DNA of 11,244 bases from Epulopiscium sp. Nele67-Bin004 (GTDB lineage Bacteria; Bacillota_A; Clostridia; Lachnospirales; Cellulosilyticaceae), in NCBI GenBank assembly GCA_002007315.1, contig LNZQ01000149.1:1-11244 (forward strand), written 5' to 3'. The notes beneath the pieces were generated by a model. The model made no database searches, was not told the origin of the DNA, and saw only the letters and a list, made by a program, of their open reading frames with translations. Below, piece by piece: positions 1 through 5,858 of this stretch; within the stretch, counting starts at the first letter, position 1; every line of letters begins with the position of its first letter. A program made the translations under genes and the position numbers.

Positions 1-257
1 GGTTCATTTTTGTTTACACTAGCAGTTTTTGAACAGTGAAACCAAAGTGATGCTTTAAAGCAAAATAAGTCTCAGTACTTTTGTTCTTGTACAAACACCT
101 TCGGTTTGTTGTGTGCCGTGCAAACGTGACTGAAATGCTAGTTTCCAGCGAGACAACCTCTTAATCAATACACCATCTGTTGTGCTAAACTACTCATTCC
201 TTCAGAAATGACCAGATTGCTTTGTGCTTTTTTTTTTCTCCTCTGCAGCCCCTCCGA
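1..257. other. Vertebrate (probably teleost) non-coding flank, left side
   Basis: This stretch contains no bacterial gene, ribosome-binding site or promoter. Its composition resembles vertebrate intronic DNA: mixed T-rich runs, scattered stop codons in all frames, and a pyrimidine tract ending in CTCCTCTGCAG at 238-248 that would read as a splice acceptor on the plus strand. The frame of the restriction gene to its right runs on through here to a stop at 165-167, but those last 30 or so residues resemble no Res protein. The reading frame is accidental read-through into foreign DNA. The assignment to fish is by analogy with the right flank, not by an identified gene. Confidence 0.6.
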
Positions 258-266
258 CTGTCCATC
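249..266. other. Left junction between vertebrate and bacterial DNA
   Basis: The minus-strand Res protein keeps family-like sequence up to residues LCVNQDG, whose codons end at 261. The next residues (QSEGLQRRKKK) do not look like Res and fall in the vertebrate-like stretch. The switch therefore lies at about 258, within a few bases. No target-site duplication, inverted repeat or mobile-element end is visible at the switch. This favours an assembly mis-join over a biological insertion, but the sequence alone cannot prove it. Confidence 0.65.
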
Positions 267-1772
267 TTGATTAACACATAAGCGCAATCCGCGTCCTATT
301 TGCTGGCGTCGTGAAGTGTCTTTGTCTGTGTTGGCGAGTTTGCATATATTAAACACATTGGGATTATCCCAGCCCTCCTGCAATGCCCACACAGAAAATA
401 TAAATCTCAAGGACGTATCAAACGACAACAGACTTTCTTTGTCTTTCAGAATCAAATCAATGCCCGTTGTTATTTTATCATCGGCAGAACCCCTATCCCC
501 CGAGAAATAACCCTCATGTACTATGAGTTCGCCATTTTCATTTATATCTCTTAACAGGTATTTTTTATATTCTTCGTTTTGGGTATTGCTTATAATTTCA
601 GAACGCAGAATTTTATATTCTTCTTCAAAAATCTTCTTGATTCTAGGCTCATCGCCTCTATAATCTGCTATATTGGGAATAAAAAATAACGACAATGTTT
701 TGATTCTTTTGTTGAAAAATGATTCTTCTTTTTGGAAGTGGCACTCAATAGTCTTTCTTATCATAAGGCGGATTTCTTCATCACTTAGCTCATAATTATC
801 TTCTATGGTAAGTGCTGTTTTATTTGATAAATACACCTTTTTATCTTTAATTGAAATATTTACAACGTACAGCCCATTAAACATAGATTCGCCTGATTTT
901 AGTCCTATATCTTCACCTTTAGTCACATTTACCTTTTTCTCTTCGTTATCTTGAAAATATAATAATTCTACGCTGTTTGCAGCAGCATGATTTACTTTCA
1001 ACCTGGAATCATTGGTAATAACCGTATTGACACGTATTTTCTTGACAAGAAATTGTTTGAATGACGTGATGCTGTCCAGAGAGTACACCATATTTGAAAG
1101 TTTGTGTTTTGGTTCTGATGGGAAAGTAGCTCCAAATCTCAGACATAGTGAATTAAATTCGTTAAATATATTTGTAAATGCCGTACCTTTCAGCAAGTGC
1201 GGCTCATCTATTATTAGGATAGGGTTTAATTTTTGCAAGGAATTGAATATAGAATCATCACCAAATAAATCTTCTTGGTATTTATGGATTATATTGGTGT
1301 CTTTTTTGTCTATGGAGCTGTTCGTAAGCACCAACACAGAAAGCTCATCTTCGTTTTTAAGATAGTGATTTTTAATATTACTGACTGATAATTTTGAATC
1401 GTAAGTGTATAGCGATATGCGTTTGCCGTATTCTTGGAAGAAATAATCGGAAGTCAGCTCAATATTTTGGATAACTCCCTCTCTGATAGCTTTACGCGGC
1501 ACGAAAATAATAAATTTATTTTGATTGTATTGTCTGTTAAGCTCAAATATGGTTTTGATATATGTAAATGTCTTTCCTGTGCCGGTTTCCATTTCTATAT
1601 CTAGGCGTGTTTGATTGGATTTGTCTTTTATCGGCAATAAATTACTCTTGTAGAATTCCGTGATACTTGCGTATAAAGCATCAACATCATTGAATTTGAA
1701 ATCATAATCTTTCAACACCTCTATAATATTATCTACACATTTTTCTTGATATTCCTGTTTTTCAAATAGCAT
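258..1772 (-). CDS. Type III restriction enzyme Res subunit, C-terminus lost at the junction
   Basis: Res is the ATP-dependent translocase and nuclease subunit that works with a Mod methyltransferase to cleave unmodified foreign DNA. Visible superfamily 2 helicase motifs are Walker A METGTGKT (residues 61-68), motif II DEPH (189-192), motif III-like RFGATFP (212-218), motif V-like ALQEGWDNP (463-471) and motif VI RRQQIGRGLRL (488-498). LCVNQDG follows, as is usual for the family. Family members are typically about 900 residues or more with a C-terminal PD-(D/E)XK nuclease domain. Here about 505 residues remain, and the following residues are vertebrate-derived. The ATG at 1770-1772 has AAGG about 8 bases upstream and its own promoter. 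No mod gene lies upstream, where it often sits. This may be an orphan Res, a Res-like defence helicase, or a locus whose mod was beyond the junction. Confidence 0.9.
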
Positions 1773-1797
1773 ATAACGACCTTGTTTTTAATATAGT

Positions 1798-1827
1798 ATT
1801 ATACATCATTTTTTATATATTTTGCAA
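1798..1827 (-). promoter_or_regulatory. Sigma-70-type promoter for the res gene
   Basis: On the minus strand TTGCAA (1822-1827) and TATAAT (1798-1803) are separated by 18 bases, about 25 bases before the res start codon. The perfect -10 box makes this convincing. The spacing and -35 are slightly off consensus. Confidence 0.6.
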
Positions 1828-1869
1828 TAGTTATATATATAATCAGGAACAATAAACAGATTTTATATT

Positions 1870-2406
1870 TTATAACCCATTTATCCAGTCATGTAGTTTA
1901 TCGATTTCATAAATACAATCCGGAATCCAAGTGCTATGGCTACTTGCTGCTAATTTTACATGGTATTGGCTTAGCTCTTGATAAGCTTTATTAAACTCTA
2001 TTTGAATCCTATATACATATATTGTATTCTGAGACATATTCAATAAATTCTTCCACGTTTCAAGTAATTTTCTAAGATAATGCAATCTTTGAAAACTTTC
2101 TTCTCCTTGACTATCCACGAATCGCTTTGCAGAAGGTATTAGATAGTCGTCTATAAATTGTTTTATCTTTGCTAAATCAGATAATTGCTTTTGTTTTTCT
2201 ACTTCTTGAGATTTTTCAAGGTTAAGGCGTTGTTGATTTCGTTCGTCTTTTCGTTTTTCACTATACCATGCCCACACAGCGAGAACAACGGGGATTATTA
2301 TTGTAGATATGGCACTAGCCTTCTCCCAATTATTTGCCGGAATTGCAGTAATAATGTTTGTTATTGTTGTGTAATTAGTCAATATAATAGTATTCGTTAT
2401 GCTCAT
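1870..2406 (-). CDS. Small membrane-anchored protein of unknown function
   Basis: The 178-residue product is not recognised. A single hydrophobic segment (about residues 31-48, SAISTIIIPVVLAVWAW) is followed by YSEKRKDERNQQR, a basic stop-transfer stretch. The rest (50-178) is a charged, probably helical domain that would lie in the cytoplasm; residues 50-85 look coiled-coil-like. The ATG at 2404-2406 has TTAAGGA about 8 bases upstream and a near-consensus promoter. The gene sits between the ankyrin gene and res, all leftward, with about 100 bases on either side. Membrane-anchored proteins of this shape are common next to restriction genes in defence islands. That is context only, and no function is claimed. 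Confidence 0.75.
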   Translation of the reverse strand: MSITNTIILTNYTTITNIITAIPANNWEKASAISTIIIPVVLAVWAWYSEKRKDERNQQRLNLEKSQEVEKQKQLSDLAKIKQFIDDYLIPSAKRFVDSQGEESFQRLHYLRKLLETWKNLLNMSQNTIYVYRIQIEFNKAYQELSQYHVKLAASSHSTWIPDCIYEIDKLHDWINGL

Positions 2407-2433
2407 CTATGTATCCTTAAATTATAGTAATAT

Positions 2434-2462
2434 ATTATAGATTTAAATAAAATTTTAGTCAA
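2434..2462 (-). promoter_or_regulatory. Sigma-70 promoter for the membrane-anchored protein gene
   Basis: On the minus strand TTGACT (2457-2462) and TATAAT (2434-2439) are separated by exactly 17 bases, about 27 bases before the start codon. Only one base differs from consensus. Confidence 0.75.
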
Positions 2463-2472
2463 CAGCACAAAT

Positions 2473-2508
2473 AAAAAACAGAATACCATTTCTAATATTC
2501 TATTTTTT
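2473..2508. terminator. Bidirectional intrinsic terminator after the ankyrin gene
   Basis: AGAATA (2480-2485) and TATTCT (2496-2501) form a 6-bp stem around a 10-base loop. It is flanked by AAAAAA (2473-2478) on one side and TTTTTT (2503-2508) on the other, so it has a U-tract in either direction. On the minus strand it lies just past the ankyrin stop codon (2507-2509). The stem is short and AT-rich, so strength is uncertain. Confidence 0.5.
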
Positions 2509-2791
2509 ATTTATACTTCTTTAAAAGTTTAATAATTTCAGCATAATGTGCTTCACTAGCATAATCTAATGCTGTTTTTCCATTAGTGTTTTTAATATCA
2601 ATCTCTGCACCACGTTCCTGAACAAGATATTTAACAATATTACTCTTATTATATTGTGTAGCTAATATTAATGCTGTGTCGCCTTCATCATTAATAGAAT
2701 CATTAATATTAAGCTCCAACTCTTCTAAAGATTGTTTCACTAAATTTAAATTGCCTTGCTGTATAGCTCCATTTAAATCAGGTCTTTCCAT
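2507..2791 (-). CDS. Short ankyrin-repeat protein
   Basis: The product (94 residues from the ATG) is almost entirely ankyrin repeats, helix-turn-helix-loop units that bind other proteins. Recognisable units are LNGAIQQGNLNLVKQSLEE, then GDTALILATQYNKSNIVKYLVQERGAEID, then NGKTALDYASEAHYAEIIKLL. These show the characteristic G-x-TAL-x-A pattern. The first and last are partial capping repeats. There is no signal peptide. The frame stays open to a GTG at 2798-2800, but the ATG at 2789-2791 is preferred: AGGTG lies six bases before it, and that GTG is part of this ribosome-binding site. The gene follows the integrase pseudogene and has its own promoter. It may be a regulator or immunity partner for a neighbour, but the sequence does not show this. 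Confidence 0.88.
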   Translation of the reverse strand: MERPDLNGAIQQGNLNLVKQSLEELELNINDSINDEGDTALILATQYNKSNIVKYLVQERGAEIDIKNTNGKTALDYASEAHYAEIIKLLKKYK

Positions 2792-2822
2792 TTTATACAC
2801 CTAAAATAAATTTTTACCATAT

Positions 2823-2851
2823 AATATACTAAACAATTATAGACATATCAA
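2823..2851 (-). promoter_or_regulatory. Sigma-70-like promoter for the ankyrin gene
   Basis: On the minus strand TTGATA (2846-2851) and TATATT (2823-2828) are separated by 17 bases. The -35 box overlaps the TGA stop codon of the integrase pseudogene, so the ankyrin gene can be expressed independently of the dead gene before it. Confidence 0.55.
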
Positions 2852-3756
2852 TACCCGCCCACACTCTCAATCAATCCATCAGCAATCACTCGTTTTCTTT
2901 CGGGTTTACTGGATATGTATCCTTGTGTGGTTCTGATGTCTTGATGACCCAAAAAGTCGGCAACTAAGTGTATATCTCTAGTCAAATCATAGGCTCTATC
3001 GCCAGCCGTATGTCTAAAGGTATAGCGATTATATTTTGGATTTAACTTTAGTTCTTCACGCATTTTCTTAAATTCTTTTGCATAAAATTCTTTATTTCTA
3101 AGACTTCCGTAAAATATACACCCGTTGTCAAGTCTATTAGCTTTTGAAATACTTTCTAATTCTTTTAAGTATTTAGGATTTATCGGTGTTGTTTTTCTGT
3201 ACTCTGTTTTACTCATCCATATTGTAATCGTGTTATTTTCCCAGTCTATATCGTCTTTTGTCATTTTTAGAATCTCATTCGGTCTAGCTCCTGTCAAAAA
3301 AAGAGTAATCATATAATTCATAAAATCCAGCTTGCCGTACTGTATACAATAAAACCACATTCTTTTAAGCTCATCATCAGTAAAAACTTCTTCAACTTTT
3401 TGAGATTTTTTTCTTTTCAAGAAGTCTATTCTATCCCGTATGCTTGATTCCAAATACCCCTTTTTAACACACCACTTGAGAAAGGTTTTCAAAAACGTGA
3501 TATATTTGTCTGACGTACTTACAGCAAAATCATCTCTTAATCTTTCTTGAAACTCTAAAAGTTTTTCAGGTAATGTGTAGTCTAAGGTAATATTTGAGTC
3601 TTTTAACAGCTTTAAGAGCCGCTTTTTAATATTAACCGAATCATCACTCACAAAATTAGATTGATTGACCCTAATATGCTCATTAAAGGCTTGTATCAAT
3701 ACAGGTCTATTTTTACAATTTATTTAGTGGTTTTTATGTAGGTATTTATATGCCAT
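2848..3756 (-). pseudogene. Tyrosine recombinase/integrase, N-terminal deletion with in-frame stop
   Basis: The catalytic half is intact: R139 in TGARPNEI, K164 in WMSKTEYRK, the box YTFRH (Y226, R229), H252 in LGHQDIRTTQGY, and nucleophile Y261 (numbered from a TTG at 3699). Y226 replaces the usual His of HxxR. The core-binding domain is also present. The front is broken. An ATG at 3754-3756 starts MAYKYLHKNH, a typical integrase opening, then hits TAA at 3724-3726. The same frame continues as INCKNRPVLIQAFNEHI. The paralog at 4810-5583 has about 70 residues between the corresponding points, so an in-frame deletion of most of the arm-binding region seems to have occurred. The TTG at 3699 has no convincing ribosome-binding site. 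The gene is most likely dead, or makes a truncated core protein. Confidence 0.85.
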
Positions 3757-3764
3757 AAACCTAC
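3738..3764. repeat. Inverted repeat spanning the integrase pseudogene start codon
   Basis: GTAGGT (3738-3743) and ACCTAC (3759-3764) are perfect inverted arms, and TTAT/ATAA can extend the stem past a 2-base bulge. In the minus-strand mRNA the 5' arm holds the only purine-rich ribosome-binding candidate (AGG) for the ATG at 3754-3756, so the hairpin would bury it. It may be translational control or a chance palindrome. Confidence 0.4.
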
Positions 3765-3780
3765 TATACGGGAATACAGA

Positions 3781-3801
3781 TTTTCAAATCGTATTTGAAA
3801 A
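3781..3801. repeat. Perfect palindrome, candidate operator
   Basis: TTTTCAAAT (3781-3789) and ATTTGAAAA (3793-3801) are perfect 9-base arms around CGT. CAG/CTG can lengthen the stem past one bulged base. It lies between the leftward integrase pseudogene and the rightward promoter at 3830-3858. It has no following T-run, so an operator fits better than a terminator. No regulator gene is in the window. Confidence 0.5.
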
Positions 3802-3829
3802 CTGCATAATAAAATATATTATATATCTA

Positions 3830-3858
3830 TTGACAAAAGTATTTCAGTATGCTATACT
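3830..3858 (+). promoter_or_regulatory. Near-consensus sigma-70 promoter for the structured RNA region
   Basis: TTGACA (3830-3835) and TATACT (3853-3858) are separated by exactly 17 bases. The predicted start falls at about 3865, seven bases past the -10. No open reading frame with a ribosome-binding site follows until 4219, and an intrinsic terminator comes first at 4155-4183. Confidence 0.8.
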
Positions 3859-3932
3859 AATAACGGTTAAATCTTAGCAAACTAGAAATAGTCTGTTTTT
3901 TATTTTTATCTTATGCTTTTGAAATAAAGGAT

Positions 3933-3966
3933 AGGATTATTCATCGTGGATAATTCTTTTTTGTTT
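3933..3966 (+). terminator. Internal hairpin with U-tract, possible early terminator
   Basis: AGGATTAT (3933-3940) pairs with ATAATTCT (3950-3957), including one G-U pair, around a 9-base loop. It is followed by an interrupted T-run (TTTTTTGTTTT). It lies about 90 bases into the predicted transcript and could end some transcripts early or simply be one helix of the folded RNA. Confidence 0.4.
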
Positions 3967-4154
3967 TAAAGCTATGCACTTGCTTACTTCTTTTTTATCT
4001 TTCACACTCGGGAATCAATATCGATTGCTCATGGCGGTTTGTATGTTCTAAGAGTGTGAAAGTGTTTAGATAGAAATATTTAAGACTATACTTTGTTAGG
4101 ATTTAACCAATACAAATGCTATGAGCTTTTTATTGGTTAAAATTATTGCCTTAT

Positions 4155-4183
4155 CCTCATAATATTTGTTATGAGGTTTTTTT
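4155..4183 (+). terminator. Intrinsic terminator before the exported-protein gene
   Basis: CCTCATAA (4155-4162) and TTATGAGG (4169-4176) form a perfect 8-bp stem around a 6-base loop, followed by seven Ts (4177-4183). It sits 35 bases before the ATG of the gene at 4219, so transcription from 3865 should stop here unless the terminator is prevented from forming. Confidence 0.8.
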
Positions 4184-4218
4184 GTTTTAAATACATAATA
4201 TAAATTAAGGAGTTTATT

Positions 4219-4791
4219 ATGAAATTATTTATTTTACTATTGCTGATAACAAGTAATAGTTTTACGCAGGAAATTAAGGTGCCGAAAACCTTGAAGAAGG
4301 AGTATGACTCTATTGACAAAATCAGCACTTACAAGAGCAAAAAGACTGCCCCATATACATTTGGCGATATGTGGACTCCAATTCAGTTACTCTTAAAACA
4401 AAAGGACAATGAACAGCCATATATCACCATGCTAATCAAATGGAGAGACCAAAGGTGGATTTTTGCTGACAAGGCTAAGCTTATTTTTGATGATAATCAG
4501 CTGGATATAAAATTACCCGACCGCCGTACATCGGTAGATGCTCCAAATGTTAATGAATTATACTACATACGCTTAACAGATGCCCAAATCGAATTATTAA
4601 GAGAATATCTGTATGCTATGGGTAAAAAATCCAGCTTTTCGATACGCTTATATGGGCAGAACGGCTATGTTGATATTCCCGGCGGTTTGTCTGTTATGGG
4701 TGGATTGACTAAAGGTATGCTCAAAAAGAACAGCGCAGAAATGTTAGAAGTGATGAAATTTTACGACACCCTATCAGAAAAGCTCCAGTAA
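4219..4791 (+). CDS. Small exported protein of unknown function
   Basis: The 190-residue product is not recognised. It opens with a short signal-peptide-like segment (MKLFILLLLITSNSFTQ) and cleavage is plausible around residues 15-18. The mature part is hydrophilic, with aromatic-rich stretches such as LIKWRDQRWIFADKAKLIFDD, and has no further membrane span, so a periplasmic or surface location is likely. The ATG follows AAGGAG at seven to eight bases, an excellent ribosome-binding site. The gene is the only rightward cargo gene of the island. It lies between two integrase remnants and downstream of a structured RNA unit ending in a terminator. It may depend on read-through from 3830-3858 or on an unrecognised promoter. 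Its stop codon lies inside the loop of its own terminator. No toxin, nuclease or immunity motif is visible. Confidence 0.8.
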   Translation: MKLFILLLLITSNSFTQEIKVPKTLKKEYDSIDKISTYKSKKTAPYTFGDMWTPIQLLLKQKDNEQPYITMLIKWRDQRWIFADKAKLIFDDNQLDIKLPDRRTSVDAPNVNELYYIRLTDAQIELLREYLYAMGKKSSFSIRLYGQNGYVDIPGGLSVMGGLTKGMLKKNSAEMLEVMKFYDTLSEKLQ

Positions 4792-4802
4792 TGGAGCTTT
4801 TT
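4778..4802 (+). terminator. Intrinsic terminator overlapping the stop codon of the exported-protein gene
   Basis: AAAAGCTCC (4778-4786) and GGAGCTTTT (4793-4801) form a perfect 9-bp stem whose 6-base loop contains the TAA stop (4789-4791). A short T-run continues past the stem. The minus-strand integrase remnant ends a few bases further on, so the structure also separates two convergent genes. Confidence 0.75.
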
Positions 4803-4809
4803 ATTTTAT

Positions 4810-5583
4810 CTAACTATACGTGTAAAAATACTCCATCAAATAAACGGTTTTATATTTCTTAGTCTTTGTTTGGTATATCTTTGCAGTCCCTTTATTAAAG
4901 TCTATATCTGATTTCCTTAATTGTGTTATTTCGTTCGGACGGCAACCTGTATGCCACAAGCTCATCATATATAATTTAAAATCATCGTCTTTACATTCTT
5001 TGATGAGCTTTGTATAATCTTTTTCATTTATTATAACTTCTCTTATATTATCATCTTGTCGTACAAAGGTTAGACTCTCAAAATCCGCCCTATCATAATA
5101 TCTTTTCTTAATACAAAAATTCAAAAAGGCTTTGAGATTTTTAATATAACGATTGGCTGTATCTTTTTGATATTTGCTTACTATTTCATTGATAAATTTT
5201 TGATTTATCTCATCTAAGTATTTAATCTTATTTTTCTTTAATAACTCATTTAGACGGTTTTTAGACTGTATAACACCTTGACTAAGGTTTTGACTAGCAC
5301 ACAACTCTATATACTCGTTAAACGCCACTAAAATGGGCTTTCTTGTATCTTGGATAGCAATAGTGCTTTCTTGTATGTGTGCCTCTACGGCAGGTCGTTG
5401 ATTTGATTCTATGATTGGTTTGCATATATTCAGCAGTTTATTTTCCAGTTTATTTACGATATAATTTTCATATATCCTATATGCTAATTCTCTATCTTTC
5501 GTTTCGAGTGATATTCTAGTGTTCTTACCGTTTTTCTTGATTTGATAATAATATACACCGTTATTTCTTTGATAGATTCCCAT
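4810..5583 (-). pseudogene. Tyrosine recombinase/integrase lacking its catalytic C-terminus
   Basis: The 257-residue product begins MGIYQRNNGVYYYQIKKNGK, a normal arm-binding opening. A core-binding domain follows (about 88-180), then the start of the catalytic domain with the first Arg in HTGCRPNEI and a K-rich strand (IYQTKTKKYKT). It then ends abruptly as VYLMEYFYTYS. The HxxR box, second His and nucleophilic Tyr, about 100 residues, are missing. No other frame beyond the stop restores them. The protein is a diverged paralog of the one at 2848-3756: KPILVAFNEYI matches RPVLIQAFNEHI, and HTGCRPNEI matches LTGARPNEI. Its start lies about 150 bases past the tRNA-Leu 3' end, the usual position for the integrase that targeted that tRNA. 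The ATG has only a weak GGTG ribosome-binding site. It cannot catalyse recombination. Confidence 0.85.
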
Positions 5584-5625
5584 AATTCACACCATCGACT
5601 TTTATTTTTTGTCGAAAATAGTCAG

Positions 5626-5650
5626 CACAGTAGTAACACAGTAGTAACAC
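5626..5650. repeat. Two tandem 11-base repeats upstream of the tRNA-proximal integrase
   Basis: CACAGTAGTAA occurs at 5626-5636 and again at 5637-5647, followed by CAC that begins a third copy. It lies between the tRNA 3' end and the integrase start. Short direct repeats here are typical arm-type sites of tyrosine integrases or binding sites of an excisionase/regulator. The function is inferred from position. Confidence 0.5.
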
Positions 5651-5671
5651 ACTATGAAAATCATTTAAAAT

Positions 5672-5709
5672 AAAAAAAGAGTAAATCTTGATATAACCAA
5701 AACTTACTC
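5672..5709 (-). terminator. Intrinsic terminator of the tRNA-Leu transcript
   Basis: On the minus strand GAGTAAGTTTTG (5709-5698) pairs with CAAGATTTACTC (5690-5679), 12 positions with two G-U pairs, around a 7-base loop. Seven Ts follow. It stops tRNA transcription before the integrase remnant. Confidence 0.8.
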
Positions 5710-5732
5710 GTTTTTAACAGGGTGGATACCCT

Positions 5733-5814
5733 TGCCCAGAGTGGGAATCGAACCCACACACCCGAAGGCGGCAGATTTTGAGTCTGCTGCGTCTACCAAT
5801 TCCGCCATCTGGGC
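5733..5814 (-). tRNA. tRNA-Leu, anticodon CAA
   Basis: A full class II cloverleaf is visible on the minus strand. The acceptor stem is GCCCAGA/TCTGGGC. The D-arm contains GGAATTGGTAGAC. The anticodon stem GCAGA/TCTGC encloses CTCAAAA, with CAA at 5780-5778. A long variable arm CGCCTTCGGGTG and T-arm GTGGG-TTCGATT-CCCAC follow. The discriminator is A (5733), as leucine tRNAs require. CCA is not encoded; AGG follows. It decodes UUG. It has its own promoter and terminator, and marks the boundary between chromosome-like DNA and the AT-rich island. Confidence 0.95.
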
Positions 5815-5825
5815 TTGTGTTACAT

Positions 5826-5855
5826 ATTATAACACATTTGGTATTAATTTGTCAA
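5826..5855 (-). promoter_or_regulatory. Promoter of tRNA-Leu
   Basis: On the minus strand TTGACA (5850-5855) and TATAAT (5826-5831) are both perfect boxes, separated by 18 bases. The predicted start is a few bases before the tRNA 5' end. The -35 box lies immediately past the fruA stop codon (5859-5861). Confidence 0.8.
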
Positions 5856-5858
5856 TAC

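Larger units (their letters stand above)
3865..4183 (+). ncRNA. Candidate structured non-coding RNA or attenuated leader
   Basis: This unit runs from a strong promoter to a strong intrinsic terminator and holds no credible gene. Its 5' end GGTTAAATCTTAGCAAA (3865-3881) pairs with TTTGTTAGGATTTAACC (4092-4108) over 17 positions with two G-U wobbles. ATAGTC (3888-3893) and GACTAT (4084-4089) continue the helix. Inside, CTTTCACACTC (3999-4009) pairs perfectly with GAGTGTGAAAG (4052-4062). The arm TTTAACCAATA (4102-4112) can alternatively pair with TATTGGTTAAA (4131-4141), which excludes the end-to-end helix. It could be an independent small RNA, a riboswitch-like attenuator for the exported-protein gene at 4219, or part of a mobile element. 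I recognise no known RNA family with certainty. Confidence 0.6.
258..5733. mobile_element. tRNA-Leu-anchored integrative island, partial and degraded
   Basis: The region starts at the 3' end of tRNA-Leu(CAA), a classic target of tyrosine-recombinase elements. An integrase gene lies directly beyond the tRNA 3' end in the same direction. The island is visibly AT-richer than the fruA and outer-membrane genes on the other side of the tRNA. Cargo includes a second integrase, an ankyrin-repeat protein, a small membrane protein, an exported protein, a structured RNA region and a type III Res subunit. Both integrases are broken, so the element is probably immobile. No copy of the tRNA 3' end (the expected second attachment site) occurs elsewhere in the window, so the far end presumably lay beyond the left junction. 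Confidence 0.6.

Noticed and set aside
3865..4110. Group I intron, because GACTAT and ATAGTC resemble the P7 pairing
   Set aside because: The two elements occur in the reverse of the group I order, and no split gene surrounds the region.
3865..4183. Type III toxin-antitoxin (ToxIN-like) layout: promoter, RNA, terminator, then a gene of about 190 codons
   Set aside because: The RNA shows no tandem repeats of the antitoxin kind, and the gene product has a signal peptide and no similarity to ToxN/AbiQ that I can see.
5626..5650. CRISPR-like repeats
   Set aside because: There are only two adjacent 11-base copies with no spacers and no cas genes.
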